NCBI GenBank assembly: GCA_920105625.2
Contig: OV050030.1
Span: forward strand, 428,574,240-428,638,239
Source of the DNA: Clusia tigrina
Taxonomy: Eukaryota > Arthropoda > Insecta > Diptera > Clusiidae
DNA length: 64,000 bases
Direction: 5' to 3'
The position numbers and the translations under genes were made by a program. Of this stretch, positions 1 through 11,717 are shown one piece after another (the stretch's first letter is position 1; every line of letters begins with the position of its first letter). The notes under the pieces are model-generated. The model searched no databases. It had not been told where the DNA came from and saw only the letters and a program-made list of their open reading frames with translations.

Positions 1-237
1 ACCTTCTGTAGTGCTATAGTGGAGTCCCAGTTTCTTTACAGATGTAGATCATGTGTGTGGAAAAGTTATGCTTGCATATTATTACCACATTTTTGCAATC
101 AGTAAATTAATGCGAATCCGTCATCATTTTAAAGGAAATGTCGACAATTGCAAATTTGAGAAATGTATTTCTACTGATTTGGTTGAATCTGTCTCCTGAA
201 TGCTTATGCCGAGCTTCTATAAACGTGTTGACAAAAT

Positions 238-960
238 ATGGCTAATCGAATCAGACCTTTGCAGTTACTACTTTTCAATATAATCAATCCTGAAAAATGC
301 CCCTTTTCAACAAAATCTTTGACAGTGGCATCATTCCTCAATCTTATAAAACCGCGGTCATACCAATCAGAAAGACAAACAAAGGCATTTCACTATTACA
401 CCCCCACCGACCTATATCGCTACTCCCCTGCATAAGCAAGCTATGGGAAAAAATGGTTTCTAAGCGTTTGAAGTGGTTTCTTACTTAGACTAAATCAGTT
501 TCACCCAGTCAATTCGGTTTCAAACCAAATTCTCGTACAATTGACGCTTTATATTATCTAGATCACTTGATATCAAAAAACTTGTCTAATAAGAATCGTA
601 TATCAATTCCATCGATTGATTTTGAGAAGGCATTCGATAGGAGTGGTATTCACATGGTTCTAAAAAAGCTACATGGGCTAAAAATCGGCCCAAAATTATA
701 TAATTACATAAAAATGTTTTTATTAAATGGGAATACTTTGCAGAGTCAACAATGTTCACCCTTCGACTTTAATACTACACGCACTGGCAACTTCGCGTTT
801 AATACTACACGCACTGGCAACTTGCCGAAGGAGGATTCCCCTGTATTGAAGAATGAATACTCTTTATCAGGTGCCGCCAAATTTGTAAACATTGTGCTCA
901 CGGAAGAGATTCAATTGCTGAAGTCACGGAAGCGACCCCTGAGCATAAATCTGGCATAAG
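238..960 (+). pseudogene. Reverse transcriptase fragment of the I-like LINE
   Basis: Overlapping frames read RT motifs: a PISLLPCISKLWEKMVSKRL block at 399-465, then FGFKPNSRTIDAL, and a palm-like FEKAFD block at 618-640. There is a stop at 486 and several frame changes. The YADD box is absent because the sequence leaves the RT pattern near 745. A 30-bp tandem duplication (768-797, repeated from 798) follows. It cannot encode a working enzyme. Confidence 0.75.
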
Positions 961-1104
961 CGAAGTACTGGATCTGGTAACTACTGTAACACCAATGCCT
1001 CCTCCAGCCAGAAAATATCCACCTTGGTGACTGAATAGCAATGCATTTATTACTAATCTTACTTCACACCATAAAGAACAGGAGGCAGTCCAGCCCCTAA
1101 TAGA

Positions 1105-1830
1105 AAAACAATGGGAGCTGCTTTTTACGGATGGTTCCACATCAAACTATGGCGCAGCATTCGCGGTGGTGGATGCAAATAGTATTACGAGAGGCCATGG
1201 ATTACTCCCACCTGCTGGCAGCGCTTTTGTCACAGAAGTACAAGCAATTGTAACAGACCTGCTCTTAGCCAAACCTTCAAAAAAATGTCATAATATGCAC
1301 TGACAGCCTTTCAGTATTTGAAGGCGCAATAAACATGACTAACTGCTCTGAACCCATTGTGGCTACAAAGCATTTGCTAATTGAACCAAGCAAGAAGCTG
1401 AGATTAATGTGGATACCAGGCCACATACAGGGATAACTGAAAACGAATGCTCCGACAAAGCAGCGAAACTAGCAGTGAAATCTCCACCGCACTCGTTTAT
1501 TCCTTTCGCCAACGAATTTGTGGCGAATCCTATGTCCTCAAGAAAACTATCACAAACTGGCAGAATTACAATTGTGAATACAAAGCCTTCAACACTAACC
1601 ACACTGCCATCTTCTCCCATCATCTACCACCGCTGCAATGAACAGATGCTTCGTTAGACTTCGATTAGGACACACAAACACCTACTAAAAACCGAATCGC
1701 AGCGTATATGCCAGTTTTGCCGTATTTCCCAACTCACAGTTTCCCACATCCTCTCAGATTGTCCACACATCACACGCTCCAGAAACTCTAATCAAAGACC
1801 GATCAATTTACTTTGTGAACCTTCCGTATA
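1105..1830 (+). pseudogene. RNase H and Cys/His knuckle remnant of the I-like LINE
   Basis: The translation shows FTDGS (first RNase H aspartate block, near 1117), a TEVQAI helix with the catalytic glutamate, a SDS-like block broken by a stop near 1302, and MWIPGHTGITENECSDKAAK (last motif, about 1407-1467, frame-shifted). A C-terminal CQFC...HILSDCPH knuckle follows at about 1708-1770. Order and motifs match the RNase H tail of I-group LINEs. Stops and frameshifts make it a pseudogene. Confidence 0.75.
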
Positions 1831-2001
1831 AAATATTCAAACTATTTATAATTTAAAAAAAAAAAACTATATCCACAGTTTAATTTAATAATTTCAAACA
1901 TATGTATATTATTTAAGATTAATTTAAACAAAAGCCGATAGCCCTATCAGCTAGTGCTTTCTTAATTATAATTTTAATTGTAATTAATAGTAATAATAAT
2001 A

Positions 2002-3164
2002 AAACTGACGAAAAGTGCATTTCGTTTCTATACTATTCATCATTTTGCATACTTTTAGGGGCCCTCAAAAATGCTATTTCGATTTATTTTTATGCATACC
2101 TTTGGGGAACTACTTTAATCAGATAACGGTACGAAATTAATAGGCCATTATTATAAATTATAACGGAAAAACATTAAAAATAGATTAAGTTTCAGCTTTG
2201 ATTCACTATGGATACGCTTTGTATTGATGAGTTTTACTCTTCATTAATGATTTAAGAGGGTTTTCGTCTTTTATAGGTAAATTAAGAGATTTCTCATGTC
2301 ATTAAATGGCAATTGTATATTTAATTGGATCAAGATATTTGTTTGTTAAATAGTTTTTTGATAAGCATCTTTCAACTTTTCCATTCCAATATCCATTAGG
2401 TTGGACCAACTCACTCAGACCAATATGGTCTCCATTATAAAACTGTTAGTTCTTCTACGCATTATATACAGTACTCACGAAATTTATATGGTCCATCCCC
2501 AAAAGATGTTGGCAGTCTTTCTCGTACACACAGTTGTCACAGAAAGTTACCCTCTGCCATTACTTCCGGCAGTGTTGGATGATGCTGCTGTGATTAAAGA
2601 CTCAGGTTGACTTCCATATCTATTGAATGAATCGATCTCATAGTATTTTGCAGTGAATAGTCAGCCTAAAGTTTGGACTTTGCATATCCTCAATTGTGTC
2701 CTTTAATTGGTTAGGCCCGATACAATTTCTCAGTAAAGTGATTGGGATTTACGTATTTGGTTTTGTATGCGATGTTTTAAATATTTTTCCTCAATAAAAC
2801 TTAATATTCTGAAATTATTCTGAAATCCAAGTTGTTATATCTCTTTCGTGACTAAAATAATATGCCACATTTTTATTGGCACACATCAAAGAGAAGATGC
2901 TTTACAACGCCCTGGAGTCACACTTTCATCATTTTTTACTTTAAATTCAAAACAAATATGGCAGAATCGGAGCTTGCCATTAAATATAACATCACTCCAG
3001 ATTGATTTGATATATATCATTAGTATATTGTCGTTGAGATAAGCAATGCATAATTTGTATTCTGTCGATCATTATTTTATTAGTTTATGAATTATAAAGT
3101 TGATAACGTTTTGCAAACAAGGATTGTAAAGAACATCAAAATATGTCTCATATAAATTTATAAA
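2002..3164. other. Intergenic, no gene recognised
   Basis: AT-rich DNA with only short chance frames. No splice-supported coding, RNA gene or clear repeat structure was seen. Confidence 0.5.
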
Positions 3165-3200
3165 ATTAAAAATGTGTACCTAAACTTTTTCGATACACTG
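3165..3200 (-). mobile_element. Single Tc1-like transposon terminus
   Basis: Read on the minus strand from 3200 the sequence starts CAGTGTATCGAAAAAGTTTA and runs on into GGTACACA, next to a TA dinucleotide at 3201-3202. This is the style of a Tc1/mariner inverted terminus. A possible partner (CAGTGAATAGTC... near 2650) matches only weakly and no transposase is recognisable between them, so I call one end only. Confidence 0.4.
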
Positions 3201-3202
3201 TA

Positions 3203-4616
3203 TGCGCAGAGCAACTATACACAGCCCCATGGCACAATTATAAACAGGTAAGCTTCTGCGAAACCACCGCTCTGAGATAGAATAATTTTAATGTATGCTA
3301 ATGGCAAAATCATAATTGCATGTGAATGGGATCTGATGCCATTCCATAGGCTCAATTAATTGTGTACACTGGAAAAAAATCCTCTTCCTTAAGCTCTTAC
3401 CTGGCAATTGTTTCACCATGCCATGCCAAAACAAAGTTCGCATCAAACAAAGGCAAAGTCTCCCCATGCTACTTTTGCCATTCAAACAGCTTATAAAACT
3501 TTTTTATTATCTGCTTCGAATCCAATTCGGGTGAGCACTCAGAGGGTGATTTTGGGGGTTGGTAGATTAAAGCCAGAACCGATGTTGCTCTTTGAACAAA
3601 ATAAGCATGTTTCTGCGAATAAATGCACTCAGACATCGAAAACCCTCCCCGAAAGTTCTTTCTGGATGCGTCTCTACCTATCTAATCTATCCAACATTGA
3701 TTCTAAGATCGTTTCCACGCAATGGATGCCACCGATTTCTCAAAAATCAAATTATAATATTTGCCGCTTCATAGATAGCCTACAAAAGGTTTAGGAAATA
3801 GCCTTACATTCCATAGAAATGCGCTGTTTGGTGCGCTAATTACAAAAATCCGTTGCCGAGCGACGATCGGCGTTTATTTGCTGTCACATTTCCATGCCAT
3901 GGAATTGGTAAACAGGTCGTTTTAACAGGATATCGCAACTTTCTTTACTGCCGGCCAAACGATGGTGTGATCGGTGGAACTCTTCAGATACAACACAGCC
4001 CATAGGCGTAACTCTAATATTACAAAAACAAAAATAATATGCGAAAATTGGCCACCAGATGAGCTGGTTGAGGCAAATGGACGTGTGCAACCTAGGCCAA
4101 AGCAATGCGTGTGTAAAGAAGCAGGACTGAGTCCACAATCAGTGATGCAGATGCACCAAAAAATTCATTATTAAACCAATAAATTCAGTTAAGATGTGTG
4201 AAGTGTTCACCAATCAAATCCACGCGTTCTTAAGAGACTAAAATTGCACTGTTAAGTTAAGTGAAGTTTCCACACTCACGTCGTTGTTGTTGTTTTCAGA
4301 TATGGAGACTAGTTCTAAGTGATTTTGTCTTCTTCCGCTGTAACTCGTATTGAATATTTTGTGAAATCATCTCTTAATGAAATGTGACCACCCCCTAGCC
4401 CTCTTTGCCAGTAAGTATTAAAGGCATCTTTTAATTATATTATGCTTTGCTTAATGAAAAGTCCATAAAATCAAATGCTGTTCCTGACTATAAATTAACG
4501 AAATGAGTCCTTAATAAGGATTACAGGAGGAAAATATGATTGTAGACGTTGTCGAAGTGTTTTTCCTTATTCTTTTTAGGGAATTTTGAAAAATCAAATA
4601 AAGATTAATTGGACCC
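3203..4616. other. Intergenic, no gene recognised
   Basis: Short open frames at 3408-3794 and 3884-4138 have no recognisable motif, no splice context and no family resemblance I can name. No RNA genes or large repeats were seen. Confidence 0.45.
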
Positions 4617-5115
4617 TAGACGCTCAATATTAACGTCAATTTATTGCACAATAACTGATATTGTACAATAATATTAATCATCTGTAGATCGTATTGAATG
4701 ATTGCCCAATATATTGAGTTAATCAAAAAGAGTTTGATTTTAATTGTGCAATCTGGTAAATATTGCGTCGTATGTAGACAACATTGCGCAATCTGTTTCA
4801 GTTCTGTGTTAACCGTGACAGAGTAAACACTTCGAAGCATGGCAATAGCGCAGAAAGAAAATGAAAGGCAGCTCATATTGGAAGTTATACAGTTGTATCG
4901 GAGCTTTCCAGCTCTGTGGAATATTAAGAGTAAAGATTATTCTACAGAATTAAAACAAGGAGCAGAACGAAGATTCCATTCCTTCATCCACATGTTGACT
5001 GCGCGAGTGTCAGCCGTGAACTAATTTATTGTGCAATGATATTGCATCGTGTGAGTTGGTTTAGTAATACTATTGTACAACTTATTGTGCAATAAATTGA
5101 CGTTAATAATGAGCG
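4611..5115. mobile_element. Terminal-inverted-repeat DNA element carrying a MADF fragment
   Basis: The left end (from about 4617) and the reverse complement of the right end (from about 5110) share GACGCTC, then an A/T-rich step, then TTAACGTCAATTTATTGCACAATAA, with similarity for about 60 bp. Between them a reading frame encodes a MADF-like segment. The exact outer boundary and the target duplication are unclear: a 3-bp site is not visible, and an 8-bp match TTGGACCC/GTGGCCTC is only 5 of 8. MADF proteins are encoded by some PIF/Harbinger elements, which is a hint about the superfamily, not proof. Confidence 0.6.
4839..5024 (+). pseudogene. MADF-domain protein fragment inside the TIR element
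   Basis: A 61-codon frame opens with a true ATG. Residues about 12-40 read LILEVIQLYRSFPALWNIKS then DYS.ELKQ, the opening half of a MADF (Myb/SANT-like, DNA-binding) domain: Leu-Ile start, aromatic/Pro turn, LW, and Y before the second helix. After that it departs from the family and stops, so the third helix is lost. A full MADF domain is about 80-90 residues. It lies between the inverted repeats, so I read it as transposon cargo rather than a host gene. Confidence 0.55.
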
Positions 5116-5614
5116 TCCAGTGGCCTCTTTAAGCGTAAGTATTTAATCCACAAATTGGTTTCCTACATTTTGCAAAACTTAAATTGGTTTTCCAACTAAG
5201 AGTTCACATACTAATTGTCGGTCGTTAATTGGCGTTTGCAGCAGGTGCTTGCCAAGTAACTTCATGCTCTCGAAGATCCGATGAGAGGTAGTACGCCAGA
5301 CTTCAGATTTTAAACGTTGATTTAATTATGTAAAAAATACTAAAGAAATACCCAATACATCTGGCTCAGGACTCGTCAACCGTTGCTGCATTAGAGTGAC
5401 AATCATTCAAAGTATGCACAATACTCGATACTATGAATTGTATTATTTGTTGAGTTCCAATTTTCCACACCATTTTCGCTCTCTGCCTATTAAAAAGAGA
5501 TTTTCTATATCTGTTCAATATGTATGAGAAATCTGAGTACGCAAGGATCTTTAGTTTAGGTTGTTTTGGCATTGGCCAATTATATGGTAATGATACCAAT
5601 TTCCTCTGAATCAA
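5116..5614. other. Intergenic, no gene recognised
   Basis: No coding or repeat signal that I can support. The next LINE fragment starts near 5615. Confidence 0.4.
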
Positions 5615-6745
5615 GTGATGATTAACAATTTCGGCATACCGGAATACGATCTCATCACAGGCAAAATACTAAAGGAACTACCTGAAAGTGGATTGCAGTA
5701 CCTGACTCAACTGTATAGTGGTGTGTTAACTCTTGGTTACGTCCCTCTACAGTGGAAAGTTGCACAAATAGTCGTTATACCAAAATCTGGGAAACCTAAG
5801 GAGGAAGTAACATCCTACAGAGCCATTAATTTGCTGCCCATTGTCTCGAAGGTGCCAGAAAAACTCCTCCTAAAAAAACGAATGCCAATTCTTGATGAAA
5901 AGCACCAATTACCTCACCATCAGCTTGGGTTTAGAAAACAGCACGCGACCACGGAGCAGGTACATCGAGTATGCAAGGCTATTAGAGAAGCTTTTGAAAA
6001 TAAAAGGCATTGTACTGGCGCATTTCTGGACATCACCCAGGCGTTTGATAAAGGCTGGCGCCCTGGATTACTTTATAAATTAAAACAAGTTTCACCTTCT
6101 CAATATTACTGTATTCTGAAATCATATCTTGAAGACAGACATTTCATGATCAAATTCAACGATGAAGTCACAAATTTATATCCAATAAAATCCGGCGTGA
6201 AGCGTTCTGGGTCCTGTGCTCTACACACTATTTACAGCTGATTTGCCAACAAATACAAATTATGGTAACTCACTCCAACCATCTGACAGAATCGGCTGAT
6301 CACAATTTAGCCTCTACAATATAGAAGCATGGCTACAAAAGTGGAGAACGAAGGCAAATGCGAACAAGTCTACCCAAGTTACTTTCACGCTCAGAAAGAA
6401 CACGTGGCCCCCGATACTTCTTAACAATGTGGAAGAACCACAGTCAGCAGATACTAAGTACCTTAGTTTTCATTAAGATCGTCCAATGACCTGGCAGAAG
6501 CATATATTTGCTAAAAGAAGGCAATTGGGCCTAAAACTAAAACCGTGGAACTGGCTCATGGGTCGCAGCTCCCAGCTTTCAATTGAAAATAAAGTGCTAG
6601 TTTACAAAGTCATACTGAAGCCTATATGGGCCTACGGCATCCAGCGCCAATCGGGATCAGCGTCAAAATCGAATATTGCGGTTCTGCAAAGATACCAATC
6701 AAAGGTACTCCGTCTAATAACAAACGAAATTTTACGAAAATAATA
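5615..6745 (+). mobile_element. Jockey-type LINE, RT region, degenerate
   Basis: The translation at 5615-6241 matches the RT of Jockey-clade LINEs: a GYDLITGKILKELP-like start, PLQWKVAQIVVIPKSGKP, a YR.I.LLPI.SK block, a QLGFRKQHATTEQVHR block (about 5921-5968) and the palm block FLDITQAFDKGW (about 6024-6059). Stops then interrupt it. A second open stretch (6486-6743) reads TWQKHIFAKRRQLGLKLKP, then KPIWAYGIQ and YQSKVLRLITN, the conserved C-terminal region of Jockey RT proteins. The YADD region between them is stop-ridden. The 5' half (endonuclease) is absent. Dead copy. Confidence 0.8.
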
Positions 6746-6902
6746 ATTTAACTCTATTTTGGTAGGGACCAAAGGGTATGTTATAGTTTTGCAGCAGTCT
6801 GCCAACTTGTTCGCATAAGTGCTCTATCGGATTCATAATATTGTCCGCCACTGCAGGTATGCCATAGAGACAAGAGGATGCTTACGCAGGAAAAACTCTG
6901 GT

Positions 6903-7572
6903 GCACATATCTACATATGTATGTACATATATATATTTAGTATATACATACATATAGATTATCCCACAATCTTAAAGGCGTTGCAGGACACTTCAAGACT
7001 GGTCAAAGATTGCCGAAACCTTTTAAATGAACTGGGACAACACAATACATTAGAATTGCATTGGATCTTAGGGCATGAAGGACACCTAGGCAACGAACAC
7101 CCCGACCAACTAGGCAAAACAGGAGCAATAACAGGCCCTGAACCATTCTGTGGACTACTAAAAGGACACATTCAAAAATTGTTGAGGAAATGGGTAGATC
7201 GGATATTCGCGGGCAATGGACCAGTAATTTAGAACAACGTCAGGCCTGGTCTTAAACAGAGAAGTATCTAAAAAGCTCCTTATGCTAAACAGAGAGGACC
7301 TTCGAATCCTCACCGGGTAACTAACTGCGCACTGCACACTCAGGTTCTTCTTCTTAGGTGGTCATTACAACCCGTCGTCGGGCTACGGCCGATTTGACCA
7401 GCTCTTGCCAGACGCCTCTGCTTAGCATGCGCCTTCTCCAATCAGTTACACCACCGGAGGCACGGTTTCAGGTATCATCTCAAAAATTTAGGTATCTCCA
7501 CGGATATCTGCAGATTATGCAAACAGGAACCGGAACCTCTGGGCACATTCTATGTGAATGTGGATGAAATGG
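6903..7572 (+). mobile_element. RNase H-bearing LINE 3' fragment
   Basis: The frame to 7232 reads ILKALQDTSRLVKDCRNLLN, then the RNase H block HWILGHEGHLGNEHPDQLGK and GPEPFCGLLKGHI. Further, frame-shifted, come LMLNREDLRILTG and a final SGHILCECG (about 7537-7567) from the C-terminal Cys knuckle. The minus-strand fragment at 15066-15763 has the same order of blocks, so the two are related copies. The start overlaps a TACATATATATA tract at 6903-6957, part of which may be RNase H coding sequence. 5'-truncated and broken. Confidence 0.7.
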
Positions 7573-8916
7573 GGGCTGCTAAATTAGCGCTCGGAAGTAT
7601 TAGGAACATGGAACCCCATAAAGTGCAAAATGGACGGTTAAACAATGGCTACGCACAAAACCTCAAATTGGTCGGAGTGCACTGCAATGATAATGATGAT
7701 ACTTACTGACTGCATCCTGTCGTATATTATGGATTATTTCTTTGTTAAGTTTAGCTTTAATTGCTAACAAACAGAGGTCTGAAAAAACCAACCGCAATCG
7801 AGAGAAATAATCAAAAACATTACTAACTACATTTAATTAATTGAACCAATCAAATATGCGCTTCCATGAGAGTAATTTTGGAAATATTACCGTTAGTCTG
7901 ACCTTTTGAATTTCAGTGTTAATTTTTTGAGTCTCCTCATAACAACGATTTAATAATCACTTAATCATATTTGCCAAAAAAGCAACTTTTCTAAATACAA
8001 CATTAGAATTCCTCTAATTATTTCAAAAGGACTATCCATCCATATGTGATACATGTGCATGTAGTATCTATTTACAAACTTGTTTAGTATATTATGTGTC
8101 TGAGTATGATTTACATACATATGTACATACATACATCTTTACTTAGAAGTATTTTTCTTTAAGAATTGCTTTCTGCTTTTTTATTGTCTCTTGAGGATAG
8201 TACAAACAATAATAACAATATATGGAAAACACATACATCTGTACATATGTATAAGTATATATATATATATCTGAAACATATGCACGTACATGTATGTGGC
8301 ACTATTTTTCATTGAATATTTTAAGGTTTTAAAGTGAATTTGCACACTTTAAATATGCTTTGTAGAAGTGAACTAAAATTTAACCGAAGCCACCTACCCC
8401 TGCCAAGCCCGCAAACTTTCTTATAAGTTCGCATGTAGTATGTATATATGTATGTGTGTATGCATATACAAACTCGCTTTGGTTTGCTTTGTGAGTGTGT
8501 CGTAATACTAATACGTAGGAAAACGCCAAGAATTTGAAAATTCCAACCAAGCGCATGGAAGGACGGATATCAGTTGGAAAGACGGGCGGACGGACACGGA
8601 CGAGTATACAATAGCTCGAAGCTTGAACTCGCACATAGCAGCTACAACAGTCAGCAGAGGCAGCAGAGCTCGAATTGCGAACAAACTTACTCACATACAT
8701 ACATACATACGTACAAAATATTGCCTGTGTACAGGGCCATTTGTGGAAATTACGTCCCGATATTCAAGATGCTACCTGTACGATTTTCAATAAAAATTCT
8801 CGAAAAATTCATTTAGAAGCGAACAAATTTGCCATTTTTATTGGAGATATGATATAAAAATTTCAGGAATCCCGAAAATTATGAAACCGATCAAAACTGA
8901 AAGGGATGACTTACTT
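7573..8916. other. Intergenic with ACATACATATGTATGT-type tracts
   Basis: No gene seen. Simple-sequence tracts lie at about 8110-8137, 8228-8301 and 8434-8470, plus a GACGGGCGGACGGACACGGA stretch near 8580. Confidence 0.5.
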
Positions 8917-9262
8917 TAGATTTATTTAAGGGTGTTATACACCGCGAACTGAAAAATCTATTGTGATGCCCCCATTTATTTTAAAGATGAGGATAGTCTC
9001 ATCTACAGATCTTCTGTCAGGTTCATTTCATTCTGGAGGAATCAAGTTGAGGGATTTTGCTCATACATATGTATCTAAGATATATTCTCCAAAACACCTG
9101 AGTCTTTTCTGTGCCAATGGTCCACAGTCTGTGATCAGGTTCAGTGAGGTTTCATCACTTTCTCCACAGAATCGACAGATGGCATCTGAAGATATAACCC
9201 AAAAAAAATTTGATAAAGTATACAGACAACTCTCACTTTTTCATATCTTCTTTCATATTTGA
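8917..9262 (-). mobile_element. LINE 3' end with Cys/His knuckle
   Basis: On the minus strand a frame reads ICRFCGESDETSLNLITDCG then PLAQKRLRCFGEYI (about 9187-9085), a Cys-knuckle tail as in RNase H-type LINEs. The terminal part (8917-9015) contains RRSVDETILI and an AACACCCTTAAATAAATCT end. The last about 80 bp match the end of the Jockey-like fragment at 50994-51073 apart from an indel of about 25 bp. Only the 3' end is left. Confidence 0.6.
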
Positions 9263-9739
9263 ATTCTTCATTACATAACTATATAATTACAAAATTACCT
9301 AAAGCATATATGTATATATATATATATACCAGGTTTCTGACTTATTTTAAATAGCTTCATTGAGAAAAAATATTAACATTATTTTATAAATAATATTTAT
9401 TTTACAAATTTTGTATAGAAATAAGATTAAAATTACAACTTCACTTGAGTTTTCTATTTCAAATATTGTTTACTGCTTATTTATTAGTGTATTAGTTTTA
9501 AATTAGAACTAAAATGAATAGTTAAAATAAATATAAGCAAATAAAATGCAGATGCATTGTGCAATTTTAGCATCGGGCCCTGTACTTCTCATCCATGGAC
9601 GAACGTGCAGCCATACTTGCTATACCAGTGTGACATATACGGCGTACACTAGCCCCAGCAGTTTTGGCCACCCTAAGACGTTGCAGCACAAATAGATTTT
9701 GCTGAAATACTGGCTCGGCTTTACAACAATCTCGCCAGC
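9263..9739. other. AT-rich intergenic
   Basis: A/T-rich sequence with a (TA)n tract near 9307-9328. No coding seen. Confidence 0.5.
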
Positions 9740-10097
9740 AAGTATCGCATTTGTTGAATACAAACGTCGTGTACGAATAAACAAAACCTTACACGGCGAA
9801 CTCTATCCCCGCTCCACGGCAGCAGCAAGTATCGTATTCGTTGTTGCTTGGCTTTGAGTCCGACATTTCTCGATACTTGCTAGCGCACCGCACCATCATA
9901 TTTTGAGTTTCTAGGCAGGAACATTTCGCTGATACACTAATGGGAAACTTTTTGGTGCGAGATTCACTAAAAAGTATCGTGAATTTGATGCCTGGTTGCG
10001 ACGGATAAGAGAAATGTGGTTGCTGTTGGTGCGGCATGTGCAATGAAGTATCTGGTGCTAGTAGCATTAGGTAATGGCTACGAAGAACTCGATACTT
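9740..10097. promoter_or_regulatory. Cluster of five AAGTATCG octamers, possible regulatory region
   Basis: AAGTATCG occurs at 9740-9747, 9827-9834 and 9972-9979, and as CGATACTT at 9871-9878 and 10090-10097. Three of them share the longer form AGCAAGTATCG. About 0.01 copies would be expected by chance in this length on both strands. The region is less AT-rich than its surroundings and I found no transposon or gene in it. A binding-site cluster is an inference. A decayed repeat made of related units is the alternative. Confidence 0.3.
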
Positions 10098-11484
10098 TCT
10101 GGTAGAAATTGCGGAGAGTGGTGTAAAGTGCAGTTTTTTGAAATGTGCTCAGCCAGTGTGTGTGGGTGCTGCGTTCGCTCTGAGCGAATTGGAATACTTC
10201 TTTATTGTATTGGTGAGAGAGTCGGTATGCGTATAGTAGAGTGGTTCCTTCGAATGCCATCCAGCAACATTATAATATTAGTTTTATGGATGCGTTGAAG
10301 AATTTGCGAATAGAATTTAAAATGTTTGGGTATATATGTAAGTACATATGTATGTATTTTTATACATATCCATATGTATGTAAATTTGTTTAACACAGAA
10401 GGGGTTATTCTAGTGGGCTTGAAACCGGGATCAAATAGTTTCTTCCTTTGTTTTAAATATGCTTTTGACAACGGCATTGATTTTTATTTGCAACTTTAGG
10501 TATGCAGTTGGTTTTTTCAAAACATGTCAACAGTTGACCAAAATATGTTAACTAATTTCAAATGTAAATAAAACAACAGATTCCTTTACAATTTGAAGCT
10601 CGACCGTATTCAGCTGAGAAAGAGCCAGAGTATCTGTAATGTTGTTATATGCGAATGCAGAGAAATCTGCGAGCAAAACAAACAATTGATGAGAGAGAGA
10701 AAGAGAGAGAGAGGGAGACAGTGCATGAGAAAACTGTTTATAAATGAGAATTAGAATTCAACCTGCAAAGCAATTGAGGCAACTACATGGTCTCTGTTTC
10801 TCCGCTGAATGTTTGTAAATATTCTAGTGTCTGGCATGGTCGGAGTATATGCGGTGTAGCCAGAGAGCGGCTCGCTCGCTTTATTTTACGTTTGGAAGAA
10901 ATCATGGCTGACTCAACGTGCACCGATTGAAAGGAGTTACAAACACATGCAGGATATCACGCATCTAAAAATAAGCAAAACATTGAGCCTTGTCTCTCAG
11001 AATCAAACGACTGAGAGCAACTGCAACTTGCGTACGATCAGCCAGCACCATGGTAAAAAATGTTTCACGGTGATCTTAATGCCAGTAGTTCCTTCATTGA
11101 ATTATGCGAGCAAATCGAGTTGCTGGCTTAATCGTTGGTTGATTTAACGCCATTTACACCCAAACGAAGTGCTTTTTGGTTGTTAATACCAAATTTCAAT
11201 CATTTTGATCGATTGGTGATGTTAGTTTCTCTCTGTCTTTAAAGATTTCAACATGTAACATTATTTTACCATATTCACCATAGTTGCAAATATAGTTTTA
11301 TATGAAAAACAAACAACTAGGCTTCCTTTACAGAGTTTGTTCATGGGAGAGTTATAAAAAAGGGCATACTCGTACATGCATGAAAAAAAGATTAAAAGCT
11401 GTTTGAGATTCTAAAGGTGGCCACACAAAGTATTGAAATTGTTTTAGTATTAATATTCCTCTACTTTTATTAAAAAAATTGATA
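10098..11484. other. Intergenic with a GA-rich tract
   Basis: No gene recognised. A (GA)n tract at 10689-10722 resembles GAGA-factor-type sequence often seen near fly promoters. A short ACATATGTATGTA tract lies at 10334-10382. Nothing else can be supported. Confidence 0.45.
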
Positions 11485-11717
11485 TAGTGTAAACAATTAC
11501 TTAACAGTCAAATTTTCGGATTTATTTTGTTTTTGTTATATTTTCTTTGTTTTTGTTGTTATTATGCGCTGAATTTGTTTGTATTTCGTTGTAAACACAT
11601 GATCTAAATGAAATATGTAAAAAAAATAACCAAAAAAAATAGTCTTACTTTTTTTTGAAAGAATAAAAGAAAAATAATGATTTTTTTACATAGTGTAAAC
11701 AATTACTTGACATACTG
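11485..11717 (-). mobile_element. Tc1-like terminus with two direct repeats (IR/DR style)
   Basis: TAGTGTAAACAATTACTT occurs at 11485-11502 and again at 11691-11708 in the same orientation. The second copy runs to CATACTG at 11717, followed by TA at 11718-11719. Read inward from that end it is CAGTATGTCAAGTAATTGTT, a typical Tc1/mariner start. Two transposase-site-like direct repeats about 206 bp apart at one end is the IR/DR arrangement known from some Tc1-type elements. A possible opposite end (GGTGGCCACACAAAGTATTG, near 11416) is less certain. No transposase lies inside. Confidence 0.45.

Larger units (their letters stand above)
200..2001 (+). mobile_element. Decayed I-like non-LTR retrotransposon (LINE), internally deleted
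   Basis: Remains of a LINE that carried reverse transcriptase (RT) followed by RNase H and a C-terminal Cys/His knuckle, the layout of the I group. RT blocks lie at about 238-760. RNase H begins near 1115 and the knuckle near 1700, so the RT core and thumb between them are missing. Stops and frame changes occur throughout. The 3' end shows an A-run (1852-1866), then AT-rich DNA, a short stem-loop at 1933-1952 and a (TAA)n tail ending near 2001; a (TAA)n tail is typical of I elements. The 5' boundary is approximate. It is a dead copy. Confidence 0.8.

Noticed and set aside
2645..3200. A complete Tc1-like element ending at 3200
   Set aside because: The candidate left end matches too weakly and no transposase text lies between.
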